A program made the translations under genes and the position numbers. Positions 20,884 to 30,456 of a DNA stretch of 64,000 bases are shown here, piece by piece. The notes under the pieces are model-generated. The model was given only the letters and a program-made list of their open reading frames with translations. It ran no database searches and was not told the origin of the DNA. Source of the DNA: Serratia liquefaciens (GTDB lineage Bacteria; Pseudomonadota; Gammaproteobacteria; Enterobacterales; Enterobacteriaceae); assembly GCA_012719855.1 (NCBI GenBank), contig JAAXZN010000007.1, positions 1 through 64,000 of the forward strand, written 5' to 3'. The number at the start of each line of letters is the position of its first letter. The stretch's first letter is position 1.

Positions 20884-22554
20884 TTAGAACGTTTCCCAGT
20901 TATCCTGCGGATCGCTGGCGTTCATTTTTTTATGATTGAGTACCGGTGTGACTGCCGCCTTGCTGCTGACGGGCATTTTGAACTCTTCCTGCCCTGCCGC
21001 TTTCAGGCGGAAGACCGCCACGGACTGGGTCAGCATGCTGGCCTGTTCTTCCAGCGCCGCCGCCGCAGAGGCGGATTCTTCCACCAGCGAGGCGTTCTGC
21101 TGAGTGACGCGGTCCATTTCCGCCACCGCCTGGCCGACCTGATCGATACCGCGGCTCTGTTCGTCCGACGCCGAAGCGATTTCACCCATGATGTCGGTGA
21201 CGCGGGTCACGGCATTGACGATATCGCCCATGGTTTCCCCGGCGCTTTCCACCAGTACCGACCCCATATCAACGCGGTTGACGGAGTCTTCGATCAGGCC
21301 TTTGATTTCTTTCGCCGCCTGGGCGCTGCGCTGCGCCAGGTTACGGACTTCACCGGCCACCACTGCAAAGCCACGCCCCTGCTCACCGGCACGCGCCGCT
21401 TCTACCGCCGCGTTCAGCGCCAGGATATTGGTCTGGAAAGCAATGCCGTCGATCACGCCGGTAATGTCGGCAATCTTCTGTGAACTGCCGGCGATGTCGT
21501 GCATGGTCTGCACCACGTTAGCCACCACCTTGCCGCCTTTCTGCGCGGTTTCGGAGGCGCTCAATGCCAGTTGGCTGGCCTGACGGGCATTTTCGGCGTT
21601 CTGTTTCACCGTCGCGGTCAACTGCTCCATGCTGGCGGCGGTTTCTTCCAGCGAGGCAGCCTGCTGTTCGGTACGTGAAGAGAGATCGTTATTGCCGGCG
21701 GCAATTTCGGAAGCGCCGCTGTAGATAGCGTCGGCCCCCTGACGCACGCCGCTGACGGTGTCGATCAATTCGCTCTGCATGTGCTTGAGGCTGGCAGCCA
21801 GCACGCCCATTTCATTGCGGCTCGTGACGGCGATCGGCTGAGTCAAATCGCCGGCGGCAATCATCTTGATGTGTTCGATCATGCGGTTCAGCGGGCGGAC
21901 CAGAATGTGGTGAATACCGCTCCATACCAGCACAATCACCGCCAGCACGACCAACAGCACCACTACCAGCGTCCAAATGGCGAAGCTGAATGACTTGTTG
22001 CTGTCTTCTACCGCGGTCTGGTAAAGCTTGTCATTTTGCGCCAGATAGATGTTGTAGATGTCTTCGAACGCGTCCTGATAGCTTTGCGTCGGCTGGTCAA
22101 AGAATGCGTTGATTTTGCCTTCACCCAGCAGTTGGGTCAGCTCGGTCAGCGCGCCCTGCAAGATGCCGTATTGCTGTTTGAGCTTTTCGGCCGATTGCGC
22201 GTCCTGACGGGCGTCGAGAGGAATTTTGTCATAGGCAGCATAGTGCTGTTCCGCAACCACCAGGTTGCTCTTGGCTCGAGCCAACAGTTCGGTGACGCTG
22301 GCGCCGCTGCCGATGTTAGTGGCGTCCATCATGTGACGAATACCGGCACGGTTCAGCGTGTTTCGAGCCTGCAGCAGGTTGACCCAGCTTTCGTTCAGCT
22401 CGGACTGCTGCTGGCGAATGGTTTGCAAAACGGTGAAGTTTTCTTTGTCATTCTTCAGTGAGGAGAAAAAGAGCCCGCCTGAAACCAGCTGCAAGGCGCC
22501 AAATAACACCAGCACCAGTAACAGGCTGGTGACCACCTTCATACGATTAAACAT
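20884..22554 (-). CDS. tsr: Tsr-type serine chemoreceptor
   Basis: The periplasmic segment follows E. coli Tsr closely from memory: [20 protein letters not shown], the shared stretch [19 protein letters not shown], and [18 protein letters not shown] with the serine-contacting Arg. The 556-residue protein has TM1 near 8-30, TM2 near 190-215, HAMP, methylation helices and the invariant tip, and ends in the CheR/CheB-docking pentapeptide NWETF. A perfect sigma-28 promoter lies at 22611-22637. It probably heads a unit with the next receptor and cheRBYZ. Confidence 0.94.
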   Translation of the reverse strand: MFNRMKVVTSLLLVLVLFGALQLVSGGLFFSSLKNDKENFTVLQTIRQQQSELNESWVNLLQARNTLNRAGIRHMMDATNIGSGASVTELLARAKSNLVVAEQHYAAYDKIPLDARQDAQSAEKLKQQYGILQGALTELTQLLGEGKINAFFDQPTQSYQDAFEDIYNIYLAQNDKLYQTAVEDSNKSFSFAIWTLVVVLLVVLAVIVLVWSGIHHILVRPLNRMIEHIKMIAAGDLTQPIAVTSRNEMGVLAASLKHMQSELIDTVSGVRQGADAIYSGASEIAAGNNDLSSRTEQQAASLEETAASMEQLTATVKQNAENARQASQLALSASETAQKGGKVVANVVQTMHDIAGSSQKIADITGVIDGIAFQTNILALNAAVEAARAGEQGRGFAVVAGEVRNLAQRSAQAAKEIKGLIEDSVNRVDMGSVLVESAGETMGDIVNAVTRVTDIMGEIASASDEQSRGIDQVGQAVAEMDRVTQQNASLVEESASAAAALEEQASMLTQSVAVFRLKAAGQEEFKMPVSSKAAVTPVLNHKKMNASDPQDNWETF

Positions 22555-22610
22555 GTTTTCCCTTGTTGAACGCCCGCGCGGACAGGCCCTGATTACGTTG
22601 ATTGACAGAG

Positions 22611-22637
22611 TTATCGGCGCGGCGGGGAAGAACTTTA
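22611..22637 (-). promoter_or_regulatory. Sigma-28 (FliA) promoter for tsr
   Basis: On the minus strand TAAA, 15 bases, GCCGATAA: a perfect FliA promoter about 57 bases upstream of the tsr ATG. It should make the receptor-cheRBYZ unit a late flagellar transcript. Confidence 0.93.
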
Positions 22638-22691
22638 TGAGAAGAGGTAACTATTTTGTGCAGAGTTTGGGTTGGTCCGGTTTCCAAATCA

Positions 22692-22715
22692 GGGCGCGGC
22701 ATGCCGCGCCCCTAC
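22692..22715. repeat. REP-like palindrome after cheW
   Basis: GGGCGCGGCA/TGCCGCGCCC followed by CTAC: a perfect 20-bp palindrome with the same GCATGC core and CTAC tail as the element at 1060. It lies 11 bp past the cheW stop and may also act as its terminator. Confidence 0.65.
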
Positions 22716-22725
22716 GGGTAGCGGA

Positions 22726-23235
22726 TCAGGCGCTTTTCGCTACGCTGTCAACCAATGACATCTCTTCGCTGCTCAGCAGCTTTTCGATATCCACCAGGAT
22801 CAGCATGCGTTCGCCCAACGAGCCCAGCCCAGTGAGGTACTCGGTGGCCAGCGTCACGGCAAACTCCGGCGCCGGGCGGATCTGTTCGGTGGTCAGCGAC
22901 AATACGTCAGACACGCCGTCAACCACGATACCCACCACGCGCTGACCAAAGTTAAGCACGATCACCACGGTGTTTTCATCATAGGACACGTCCTGCTGAG
23001 CGAACTTCACCCGCAAATCGATAATCGGCACAATCACGCCGCGCAGGTTGGTGACGCCCTTGATAAAGGCCGGAGTATTGGCAATGCGCGTAACCTGATC
23101 GTAACCGCGGATCTCCTGCACCTTGAGGATATCAATGCCGTATTCTTCGTTACCCAAGGTAAAAATCAGGAACTCCTGCCCTACCGTTTCGCCAGCCAGT
23201 TTGCTGACGGTTGCCAGTCCTGCCATGTCATTCAC
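22726..23235 (-). CDS. cheW: CheW, receptor-kinase coupling protein
   Basis: CheW links chemoreceptors to CheA. The 169-residue product has the SH3-like fold pattern with [20 protein letters not shown], the receptor-contact region [18 protein letters not shown] and IVPIIDLR. It lies 23 bp downstream of cheA and is intact. Confidence 0.98.
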   Translation of the reverse strand: MNDMAGLATVSKLAGETVGQEFLIFTLGNEEYGIDILKVQEIRGYDQVTRIANTPAFIKGVTNLRGVIVPIIDLRVKFAQQDVSYDENTVVIVLNFGQRVVGIVVDGVSDVLSLTTEQIRPAPEFAVTLATEYLTGLGSLGERMLILVDIEKLLSSEEMSLVDSVAKSA

Positions 23236-23258
23236 CCTTTAAATCAATAGATTAATTA

Positions 23259-25226
23259 TTATGCAGCTGCGTCCGTCTGACGCTGCTCGCGGTTCAGGGT
23301 TTGCAGCGCCGAGACATCGACAATCAGCGCCACGCTGCCGTCACCGAGAATGGTGGCGGCGGAAATGCCCGGCACCTTGCGATAGTTGCTTTCCAGATTC
23401 TTCACCACCACCTGATGCTGGCCGATCAGCTGATCCACCAACAGCGCATAGCGGCGGCCGGCGCTTTGCAGGATCACCACAATGCCCTGGGTGGCGTCGG
23501 TTTTGGCCCCCGCCACGTCGAACACCCGGAACAACTCTACCAGCGGCAAATATTCCCCGCGCACCTGCAACACCCTCTCGCCACCGGCCAACGGATGCAG
23601 ATCTTCAGCCTGTGGCTGCAGCGATTCCATTACCGCGTTGAGCGGCAGGATAAACACTTCATTGTTCACCTTGACCGACATGCCATCGAGGATCGCCAGC
23701 GTTAGCGGCAGCAAGATCCGGATGGCCGTGCCCTTGCCCGCCTGGGAATGGATTTCGACGTGCCCACCCATTTCCTGAATATTTCGCTTCACCACGTCCA
23801 TGCCGACGCCACGGCCGGAGACGTCGGTGACCTGCTCGGCGGTGGAAAAACCCGGTGCGAAAATCAGCATGCCGACGTCTTCATCGCTCATGCTGTCACT
23901 GACCGCCAGCCCCTGCGAGGCCGCCTTGGCGAGAATTTTCTCGCGGTTCAGGCCGGCACCGTCGTCGGTGACTTCGATACAGATATTACCGCCCTGATGC
24001 TCTGCCGACAGGATCAGGTTCCCCACCTCCGACTTGCCCGCCGCGAGGCGCGTGGCCGGATCTTCAATGCCGTGATCCAGGCTGTTGCGCACCAGGTGCG
24101 TCAGAGGATCGATAATGCGTTCAATCAGGCTCTTATCCAGTTCGGTAGAGCTGCCCTGCAGCTGCAACTCCACCTGCTTGTTCAGCTTGCCGGCCAGATC
24201 GCGTACCAGACGAGGGAAGCGGCTGAATACGTATTCCATCGGCATCATACGGATCGACATCACCGACTCTTGCAGATCGCGTGCGTTGCGTTCCAACTGG
24301 CTCATGCTGTTGAGCAGATCGCCGTGATTCACCGGATCCAGACTGCCGGAGCGCTGCGCCAGCATCGACTGGGTGATCACCAACTCCCCGACCAGGTTGA
24401 TCAATTGGTCCACTTTTTCTACCGCTACGCGGATGCTGGTGGATTCGCTGGCCTTGGCGCGCGGTTTAACCGCTTCCGTCACTGCCGGCGCCGGTTTGAC
24501 GACCGCGGGCGCAACGGCTACCGGCGCTACCGGCTCGGCAACCACCGGCGGCAATTCTGCCTGTGGCGGCGTGGTGAAGCTGATTTGCTCCGGCTCCAGT
24601 ACAAAACACAGCACCGCGCTGATGTCATCTTCGCTGGCAGAGGTCAGCAGCGTCACTTCCAGGCTATTTTCGGTCTGATGCGGGTTTTTCACCTCACCCA
24701 GATTGCCCAACTCTTCCAGCATCAACGGGACTTCGCTCGGCTTCAGACCGCACAGGCAAACCCGCATGCCGCCTTCGATGGCCGCCGGTGCTGCGACGGC
24801 GTGTTGCGCGACGGCAGGTGCTGCGGGGGCATCTTGCTGCTGTGCGTCCAACGCAAGCTGCCGCAACGCCTGACAGATGTATTCAAAGCTGTCGACGTCA
24901 GGCTTTTGCGAAGTTTTATAGGCGTCCAGTTGCTCCTGCATAATGTCTTTGGTTTCCAGAAACAGGTTTATAATCTCGGTGCTCAGGCTCATTTCCTGAC
25001 GCCGCGCACCGTCCAACAGGTTCTCCAGCAGGTGGGTGGTTTCCTGCAGCACCGAAAAGCCAAAGGTCGCCGCACCGCCCTTGATCGAGTGCGCCGCGCG
25101 AAAAATGGCGTTCAGCGGCTCAATGTCCGGAGCCAGCGGATCCAGCTCCAGCAGGTGTTGCTCCATATCGGCCAGCAACTCGTCTGCTTCATCAAAAAAG
25201 GTCTGATAAAACGCACTAATATCCAT
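23259..25226 (-). CDS. cheA: CheA, chemotaxis histidine kinase
   Basis: CheA phosphorylates itself and passes phosphate to CheY and CheB. The start at 25226 (MDISAFYQTFFDEADELLAD) gives 655 residues, near the E. coli 654; the frame is open to 25298. The phospho-acceptor His is in RAAHSIKGGAATFG (about residue 46). Then come the CheY-binding domain, the dimerisation helices, an HATPase domain (LVRNSLDHGIED, GRGVGMDVVK) and a CheW-like C-terminus. The Met in ETKDIMQEQL matches the E. coli internal start for short CheA. It lies 10 bp after motB. Confidence 0.97.
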   Translation of the reverse strand: MDISAFYQTFFDEADELLADMEQHLLELDPLAPDIEPLNAIFRAAHSIKGGAATFGFSVLQETTHLLENLLDGARRQEMSLSTEIINLFLETKDIMQEQLDAYKTSQKPDVDSFEYICQALRQLALDAQQQDAPAAPAVAQHAVAAPAAIEGGMRVCLCGLKPSEVPLMLEELGNLGEVKNPHQTENSLEVTLLTSASEDDISAVLCFVLEPEQISFTTPPQAELPPVVAEPVAPVAVAPAVVKPAPAVTEAVKPRAKASESTSIRVAVEKVDQLINLVGELVITQSMLAQRSGSLDPVNHGDLLNSMSQLERNARDLQESVMSIRMMPMEYVFSRFPRLVRDLAGKLNKQVELQLQGSSTELDKSLIERIIDPLTHLVRNSLDHGIEDPATRLAAGKSEVGNLILSAEHQGGNICIEVTDDGAGLNREKILAKAASQGLAVSDSMSDEDVGMLIFAPGFSTAEQVTDVSGRGVGMDVVKRNIQEMGGHVEIHSQAGKGTAIRILLPLTLAILDGMSVKVNNEVFILPLNAVMESLQPQAEDLHPLAGGERVLQVRGEYLPLVELFRVFDVAGAKTDATQGIVVILQSAGRRYALLVDQLIGQHQVVVKNLESNYRKVPGISAATILGDGSVALIVDVSALQTLNREQRQTDAAA

Positions 25227-25236
25227 GCTCACGGGG

Positions 25237-26202
25237 TCACCTCTGCTGTGAGTCGCTGTTAGTCGGTACAGGGACAGCCGCCGGCTGCTCCGGTGCAATG
25301 AGGGTGGCCGGAGCCGTCGCCGACGGGGCCAACGGTTTTAAATCGACCGGCTGGGCAATCTCCATCGCGTTGCTTTCGCCATTTTCATGTTCAATGCCCT
25401 GCTGGGTTTGTTTGTTGAGCACCAGTACGGTAATGCGACGGTTGATGGCATCGTCGGCCCCGTGCTGTTTCAGGCTCATGGTGGCGGCCATGCCGACCAC
25501 CCGCAGGACCTTCCCTTCCGACAACCCGCCAGCTATCAACTCACGCCGCGAAGCATTGGCGCGATCGGCCGAAAGCTCCCAGTTGCTGTAACCGCGCTCG
25601 CCGGTGGCGTAGGGAATATCATCGGTGTGGCCCGACAGGCTGATTTTGTTCGGCAGGTCATTGAGGATCGGCGCAATTGCCCGCAGGATGTCGCGCATAT
25701 AGCTTTCCACCTGCGCGCTGCCGGTCTTGAACATCGGTCGGTTTTGGCTGTCGATGATCTGAATGCGCAAGCCTTCATCCATCATGTTGATCAACAGATG
25801 CGGTCGCAGCGCTTTAAGCCGCGGATCGGACTCAATCAGTTCGTCCAGTTTTTCCCGCAGCTTGTTCAGCCGCAGTTCTTCGTCACGCTTCTCGAGCGTA
25901 TCAATCTGCTTTTTCACCAACCCGTCTTGCTGGGTAGGATCGTCACCGCCACCGGGGATCGGGCTGCTTTCGGAGCTGCTCTTGTCGCCGGAGGTCAGCG
26001 CCACTTTCAGCGGCGTGCGGAAGTATTCGGCGATTTGCGTCAGTTCCTGCGGGCTGGCAATCGCCAGCAGCCACATCACCAGGAAGAAGGCCATCATCGC
26101 CGTCATAAAATCGGCGTAGGCAATCTTCCAGGAACCGCCATGATGGCTGGCGTGATGCGACTTGCGTTTTCTGACCAGAACAACCGGGTGATTCTGTTTC
26201 AT
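25237..26202 (-). CDS. motB: MotB, stator protein of the flagellar motor
   Basis: MotB anchors the stator to peptidoglycan. The 321-residue product has a short cytoplasmic tail, one membrane helix beginning [20 protein letters not shown] with the proton-carrying Asp near residue 31, a linker, and an OmpA-like peptidoglycan-binding domain ([23 protein letters not shown]). The C-terminus is a Pro/Ala-rich tail. It overlaps the motA stop by 4 bp. Confidence 0.98.
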   Translation of the reverse strand: MKQNHPVVLVRKRKSHHASHHGGSWKIAYADFMTAMMAFFLVMWLLAIASPQELTQIAEYFRTPLKVALTSGDKSSSESSPIPGGGDDPTQQDGLVKKQIDTLEKRDEELRLNKLREKLDELIESDPRLKALRPHLLINMMDEGLRIQIIDSQNRPMFKTGSAQVESYMRDILRAIAPILNDLPNKISLSGHTDDIPYATGERGYSNWELSADRANASRRELIAGGLSEGKVLRVVGMAATMSLKQHGADDAINRRITVLVLNKQTQQGIEHENGESNAMEIAQPVDLKPLAPSATAPATLIAPEQPAAVPVPTNSDSQQR

Positions 26203-27095
26203 GCCTGTTCTTCTTCCGTCGCCTGCTGTGCCGGCGCCTTCACGCGGCGCACATGTTCTTCCAGCTCAACGAAGGAGGGACGTTCGGTGGTGTACAGCGT
26301 TTTACGGCCGAATTCGACCGCAATCTGCGGCGCGTAGCCATTCAAACTGGACAGCAAAGTGACCTTGATGCACTGCATCATTTTGACGTTTTCGGCACTC
26401 TTTTGTCGCAACAGGGTCGCCAGCGGTGAGATAAAGCCGTAAGCCAGCAAAATGCCCAGGAAGGTGCCAACCATCGCGTTGGCGATCAACGCCCCCAGTT
26501 CTGCTGCCGGGCGGTCAGCCGAGGCCAGCGCATGCACTACCCCCATCACCGCCGCAACAATGCCAAAGGCCGGCAACGAGTCACCGACCATCGCCAGGCT
26601 GCCTGCCGGCACCTCGCTTTCCTGTTCAAAGGTTTCGATCTCTTCGTCCATCAGGGCTTCGATCTCAAAGGCATTCATGTTGCCGCTCACCATCAGCCGT
26701 AAGTAATCGGTAATAAACTCCACCAGGGTGTTATCGGCAAGAATGCGGGGATAATTAGAGAAAATTTCACTTTCCTGCGGATTATCAATATCGAACTCGA
26801 GAGAAAGCATGCCTTGTTGACGGGATTTGGCCAGCAGCCGGAACAACAGCGCCATCAGATCCATATAGAGATCTTTGCTGTATTTCGAACGGCGCATCAG
26901 CTTGGGAATGGCGCGCAGGGTGGATTTTATCGCCTTACCGTTGTTGCCCACGATAAAAGCGCCGATACCCGCGCCGCCGATAATCAGAAACTCTGCCGGC
27001 TGATAAAGCGCGCCCAGATGGCCCCCCACAATCAGGTAGCCCCCAAAGACCGCACCCAATACCACGAGATAACCCAAAATAACTAACACACGCAT
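26199..27095 (-). CDS. motA: MotA, stator protein of the flagellar motor
   Basis: MotA forms the proton channel with MotB and pushes on FliG. The 298-residue product has four membrane helices. The charged cytoplasmic loop ([20 protein letters not shown]) carries the Arg and Glu that contact FliG, and [16 protein letters not shown] holds the conserved Pro. I could not find a sigma-28 promoter in the 152-bp gap to flhC by eye. Confidence 0.98.
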   Translation of the reverse strand: MRVLVILGYLVVLGAVFGGYLIVGGHLGALYQPAEFLIIGGAGIGAFIVGNNGKAIKSTLRAIPKLMRRSKYSKDLYMDLMALLFRLLAKSRQQGMLSLEFDIDNPQESEIFSNYPRILADNTLVEFITDYLRLMVSGNMNAFEIEALMDEEIETFEQESEVPAGSLAMVGDSLPAFGIVAAVMGVVHALASADRPAAELGALIANAMVGTFLGILLAYGFISPLATLLRQKSAENVKMMQCIKVTLLSSLNGYAPQIAVEFGRKTLYTTERPSFVELEEHVRRVKAPAQQATEEEQA

Positions 27096-27177
27096 TCCTT
27101 AAATTAACAATGTGGATGGAAGGTGGGGTAAGCGCGCAAATGAGCCGCACAGGCGCAACAGGCTGAGCTGCGCCTTT

Positions 27178-27197
27178 GGGTTCGGCACGCCGAACCC
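27178..27197. repeat. REP-like palindrome between flhC and motA
   Basis: GGGTTCGGCACGCCGAACCC is palindromic except at the central base pair. It is built like the elements at 1060 and 22692 with GCACGC in place of GCATGC. It may terminate part of the flhDC transcript before motA. Confidence 0.55.
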
Positions 27198-27247
27198 TGC
27201 ATTTCATCAATCGGTTTAAATCTGGATAAACCGGCGCTGCCGCCGGC

Positions 27248-27829
27248 TTAAATTGCGCGTTTAACCTGCTCGTCCAGCAGTTGAGGAATAATATCGGCCA
27301 GTTGCGGCGAAAGTTTACGTCTTTTTACTGCGCGGGATGGGGGCTGGCATAAACTGCAAACAAAATTGTTCAACGGTTGGTGCGCGTGGGTGATAAAAGT
27401 GCCGCCGCAGCAGTTGCAGGCAGAGAGCTGCAGCATGCCGCTGTCGACGAAGCGCACCAGCGTCCAGGCTCGCGGCAGCGCCAGCAACGGCGGCTCACCC
27501 GGCTGGTGCGGGCACTGTTCCAGATACAGACGATAGGCTTTAATCACTGCCTCAACGCCGGTGCAGTGCCCGCTTTTCATCAGGAAACTGTAGGCGTTGT
27601 AGAACATCGATGAATGAATGTTCTGTTCCCAGGTCATAAACCAGTCCGTCGAGAACGGCAACATCCCTTTCGGCGGTGGACTGCCGCGTAACTCCTTATA
27701 GAGCTTGATCAAACGCCCACGGCTGAGCTGCGTTTCGCTTTCCAGCATCTGCAAACGCGCACCCAGCGTAATCAGCTCCATGGCCAGCTGAATATCCTTG
27801 GCTTCCTGAACAATACTTTTCTCTGCCAT
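27248..27829 (-). CDS. flhC: FlhC, subunit of the flagellar master regulator
   Basis: FlhC joins FlhD in the FlhD4C2 activator of class II flagellar promoters. I start at 27829 ([20 protein letters not shown]), matching the E. coli N-terminus and giving 193 residues; ATG at 27832 and TTG at 27835 are alternatives. Four zinc-binding cysteines are visible as CNCCGGTF and CSLC. The start overlaps the flhD stop (TGATGATG). Confidence 0.97.
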   Translation of the reverse strand: MAEKSIVQEAKDIQLAMELITLGARLQMLESETQLSRGRLIKLYKELRGSPPPKGMLPFSTDWFMTWEQNIHSSMFYNAYSFLMKSGHCTGVEAVIKAYRLYLEQCPHQPGEPPLLALPRAWTLVRFVDSGMLQLSACNCCGGTFITHAHQPLNNFVCSLCQPPSRAVKRRKLSPQLADIIPQLLDEQVKRAI

Positions 27830-27831
27830 CA

Positions 27832-28182
27832 TCAAGCTCTTTTCTTCGTCGCACTGCCGTCTTTTGCCGACAGTTCTTGCAGTAAATGGCTTGAGAGCAA
27901 AATACCGGTATGGATTTGCTGCAGATCGTCGACACGCGACTCTTTCGTCAGACGTTCGATGGTTTGGTGATCGTTAAAGCGGAAGTGACAGACCAGCTGG
28001 TTGGTTTCAGCCAATTTGACCATTTGCGGTAACGTGAGCTGAGCAAGCGCATCAGCCATGGTTTCGTCGATACCCAAACGGAACATTGCCGAGGCTTTTT
28101 CATCATTAATCAGACGCTGTGCTAAAAGTAAATATGACAAATTGATGTCATAAATATGCTTAAGTAATTCAGACGTACCCAT
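27832..28182 (-). CDS. flhD: FlhD, subunit of the flagellar master regulator
   Basis: FlhD is the partner of FlhC. The start at 28182 ([20 protein letters not shown]) aligns with E. coli FlhD and gives 116 residues; the ATG at 28191 adds three residues. The conserved block [19 protein letters not shown], including the Cys, is present. Expression is set by the very long upstream region at 28192-29590. Confidence 0.97.
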   Translation of the reverse strand: MGTSELLKHIYDINLSYLLLAQRLINDEKASAMFRLGIDETMADALAQLTLPQMVKLAETNQLVCHFRFNDHQTIERLTKESRVDDLQQIHTGILLSSHLLQELSAKDGSATKKRA

Positions 28183-28509
28183 ATTCCCCATCCCGACAGA
28201 CTATGTTTAAAAACATACGCTGGGTGATAATTTTTATCGCCCGTGACCTGGGTTTGTTCCCTAAGTTGGCAATGAAGCCCTGAATAACGACCGTTATAAA
28301 TTTTTCAACATCACTAAATTCGGACCATCATTCAGTATTTGAGACGTGCGCAAACCAACGTGTATGGATGTACAGCATTTTGCTCCAGCGGTGTTTAATC
28401 ACCGTGAAACTATTTTTACAAAATTAATAAGATTATTCCTAATGCAGCGCAACTCTACCCCTGAACCATTAGCACACACAATGTAAGTGAGAGGCAATTT
28501 TAAATACAA

Positions 28510-28525
28510 TGTGATCTAGATCACA
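28510..28525. promoter_or_regulatory. CRP-cAMP binding site upstream of flhDC
   Basis: TGTGATCTAGATCACA is a perfect palindrome and matches TGTGA-N6-TCACA. It lies about 330 bp upstream of the flhD start codon. CRP activation of flhDC is established in enteric bacteria. Confidence 0.88.
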
Positions 28526-29509
28526 AAAATAAAAAATAAATAAGCCAAATATCAGGTTTGCCGTACGGTTTTTAACCGCATTTCCGCTCATAAAACAGAC
28601 ATAAGTAAAAAAACGTCTTAAAAACAATGTATATAAGCCAAAAAAATATCTTTTTTAGATCAATTCGAACAAAAGCATCACCAAACTAAAATAACAGAAC
28701 AAAAATCTGCTCGTAGCCGATAAAGACAGTATAAATAACCGTTTAATAAACAATAAACTATCAGCTTTGAAAAATAACGCATGTAAACTATAAGGTTATT
28801 AGCTTTCGGATTTGACTTAAGCTTGCGGGAATCTCCTGTTTTATTTTTCAACGAATGTTCCAATTCGATTAACAACGGCTCGGTTACGTTGTAAACAAGA
28901 AAACAGAGGTAACGATTTGTTTCCTGATAAATGGAATGAAAGCCGCAGGTTTCGGGTGGTTTTTGGGGCGAGGTGATGGCAAAACGTTTTATCGGCAGCG
29001 TTAATTAAAACTTTAATAGTTTTTCAGCGCCACGGAAAAATTAGATCCTGTCTGATGTTTATGCGCCAACAATAAGTGCTGTTATTTTCAGTAGCACTAA
29101 TAAAGTAAAACGCAGTTTCGTTTTATTCTCTTTCGGGGAATCACGCCGTCATGCTGAGCGTAAAATACCGTGCCGTGGGCCCTTCGATTAATCTCTGGGC
29201 TACTCGGCCATGCAATCTGCCGACGGGGCAAGTGCGCAATCGGGATAAAAAACGTCCCACGTCAGGCATGAACCCTCCTCCTTGCCCCTAAAAAAGCCGG
29301 AACTTAACGTCAGGCGCATTGGCAACCGGTTCTGTCCCCCTGGCTGCTGGCTACCAACCTAAGGCTTTCCCTATTTTGCGTACAGATCAGCAAGATGCCA
29401 TTGCCGACGGCGCACGGGCATATTATTATTCTCACAGCAGGGAAACTTGCGCACAGACAATTATTACGTATCGCAATTTATTTATTTGAAATTAATTTTT
29501 CAGGTCGCA

Positions 29510-29547
29510 CATCACGCTTTTGCTGCTGTCACGATGACAGCGTGATG
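29510..29547. other. Hairpin upstream of the cnu-like gene
   Basis: GCTGTCA-CGA-TGACAGC forms a 7-bp stem with a 3-base loop. It is extended by CATCAC pairing with GTGATG across a bulge on the left side. TTTCTT follows on the plus strand, 44 bp before the cnu start. It could be a terminator of an upstream small RNA or an attenuator for cnu. Confidence 0.45.
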
Positions 29548-29590
29548 TTTCTTCGTTCGGCTACAACTCTTAACAGGCTATATTTTAATC

Positions 29591-29806
29591 ATGACCGATA
29601 CCCTGGATTACCTGATGACTTTCCGTAAATGCACCAGCTTGGACAGCGTGGAGAAAGTGTACGACAAGCTTAACTACTCCATCGATAATGATATTGAAAT
29701 CAGCAACATGTATCGCGCCGCCGATCATCGTCGCGCTGAGCTGGTTGCAGGGAAACTCTTCGATTTGGGCAAGGTGCCGAAATCCCTGTGGGCACAGGTG
29801 CTATAA
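29591..29806 (+). CDS. Cnu/Hha-family nucleoid-associated protein
   Basis: Proteins of the Hha/YmoA/Cnu family bind H-NS and help silence AT-rich DNA. The 71-residue product matches E. coli Cnu (YdgT) closely from memory: [22 protein letters not shown], and the stretch [20 protein letters not shown] followed by VPKSLW. It has no signal peptide or membrane segment. It stands alone between the flhDC control region and uspC. In E. coli cnu lies elsewhere, so this may be a second family member. I leave the symbol open because YmoA, Hha and Cnu overlap in sequence. Confidence 0.88.
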   Translation: MTDTLDYLMTFRKCTSLDSVEKVYDKLNYSIDNDIEISNMYRAADHRRAELVAGKLFDLGKVPKSLWAQVL

Positions 29807-29955
29807 TTGGCATTCATTACGCGCGCAGGCACTTTATCTTTTATTGCTAAATAGCGGCAATCTCTCCCGGATTTATTGGCGCGCGTGATACAAAACACAT
29901 TTATTCACTTCACCAGGCTCTACCCTTTGCCCTATCAACAGGAAACAGGAGTGGA

Positions 29956-30378
29956 ATGATGGGATATCAAAACGTTTTGGTTACCGTCGCCGTGGCGGCA
30001 GACAGCCACCGCCTGGTTGAAAAAGCCGTCTCCATCGTACGTCCTTACAACGGCAAAATTACCCTGCTAAGCACCATCGCCAATCCGGAAATGTACAATA
30101 ACTTTGCGGGCCCCATGCTGGGCGACCTGCGTGCGCTGATGGAAGAAGAAACGCTGCTGTTTCTGGAGGAACTTCGCCTGCGGGCGGATTACCCGATTAC
30201 CGATACGCTGATCGTCCACGGTGAATTGGCCGATAGCCTGAACTATGCCAGCCAACGACATCCCTTTGATCTGGTGGTTTGCGGCAATCACAGCGACGGC
30301 GTGATGAATAAAATCGCCTGCTCTGCCGCCCGCTTTATCAATACCAGCCGCATTGACGTGCTGATCATCCCGCTGTAA
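29956..30378 (+). CDS. uspC: UspC-like universal stress protein
   Basis: This is a single-domain universal stress protein of 140 residues. It begins MMGYQNVLVTVAVAADSHRLVEKA, has the central hydrophobic strand FDLVVCGNHSDG, and ends DVLIIPL. E. coli uspC lies next to flhDC and has been linked to motility, so the position supports the name. Two adjacent ATG codons (29956 and 29959) follow an AGGAG-like ribosome site; either could be used. Confidence 0.85.
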   Translation: MMGYQNVLVTVAVAADSHRLVEKAVSIVRPYNGKITLLSTIANPEMYNNFAGPMLGDLRALMEEETLLFLEELRLRADYPITDTLIVHGELADSLNYASQRHPFDLVVCGNHSDGVMNKIACSAARFINTSRIDVLIIPL

Positions 30379-30456
30379 CGCTGAGCACATTAGGCCATTC
30401 GCTCTTTTCGATGATTGACTAGACTTAGGCTCTCTTGTCCGCATAAGGAATGCCTG

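Larger units (their letters stand above)
28192..29590. other. 1.4-kb AT-rich non-coding control region between flhD and cnu
   Basis: I see no convincing gene in this stretch. The part nearest flhD (28192-28900) is strongly AT-rich, as is typical of flhDC promoters bound by H-NS-like proteins, and holds a perfect CRP site at 28510-28525. A GC-richer island at about 29140-29390 contains complementary GGGGCAAG (29225-29232) and CTTGCCCC (29281-29288). A longer hairpin lies at 29510-29547. A 65-codon minus-strand frame at 28678-28875 has no recognisable features. Confidence 0.7.

Noticed and set aside
28678..28875. 65-codon minus-strand ORF in the flhDC upstream region
   Set aside because: AT-rich, no ribosome site, no recognisable motif; composition matches the surrounding non-coding DNA.
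29140..29390. A known riboswitch in the GC-rich island
   Set aside because: I compared it by eye with guanidine, Moco and c-di-GMP riboswitch hallmarks and found no convincing match on either strand.
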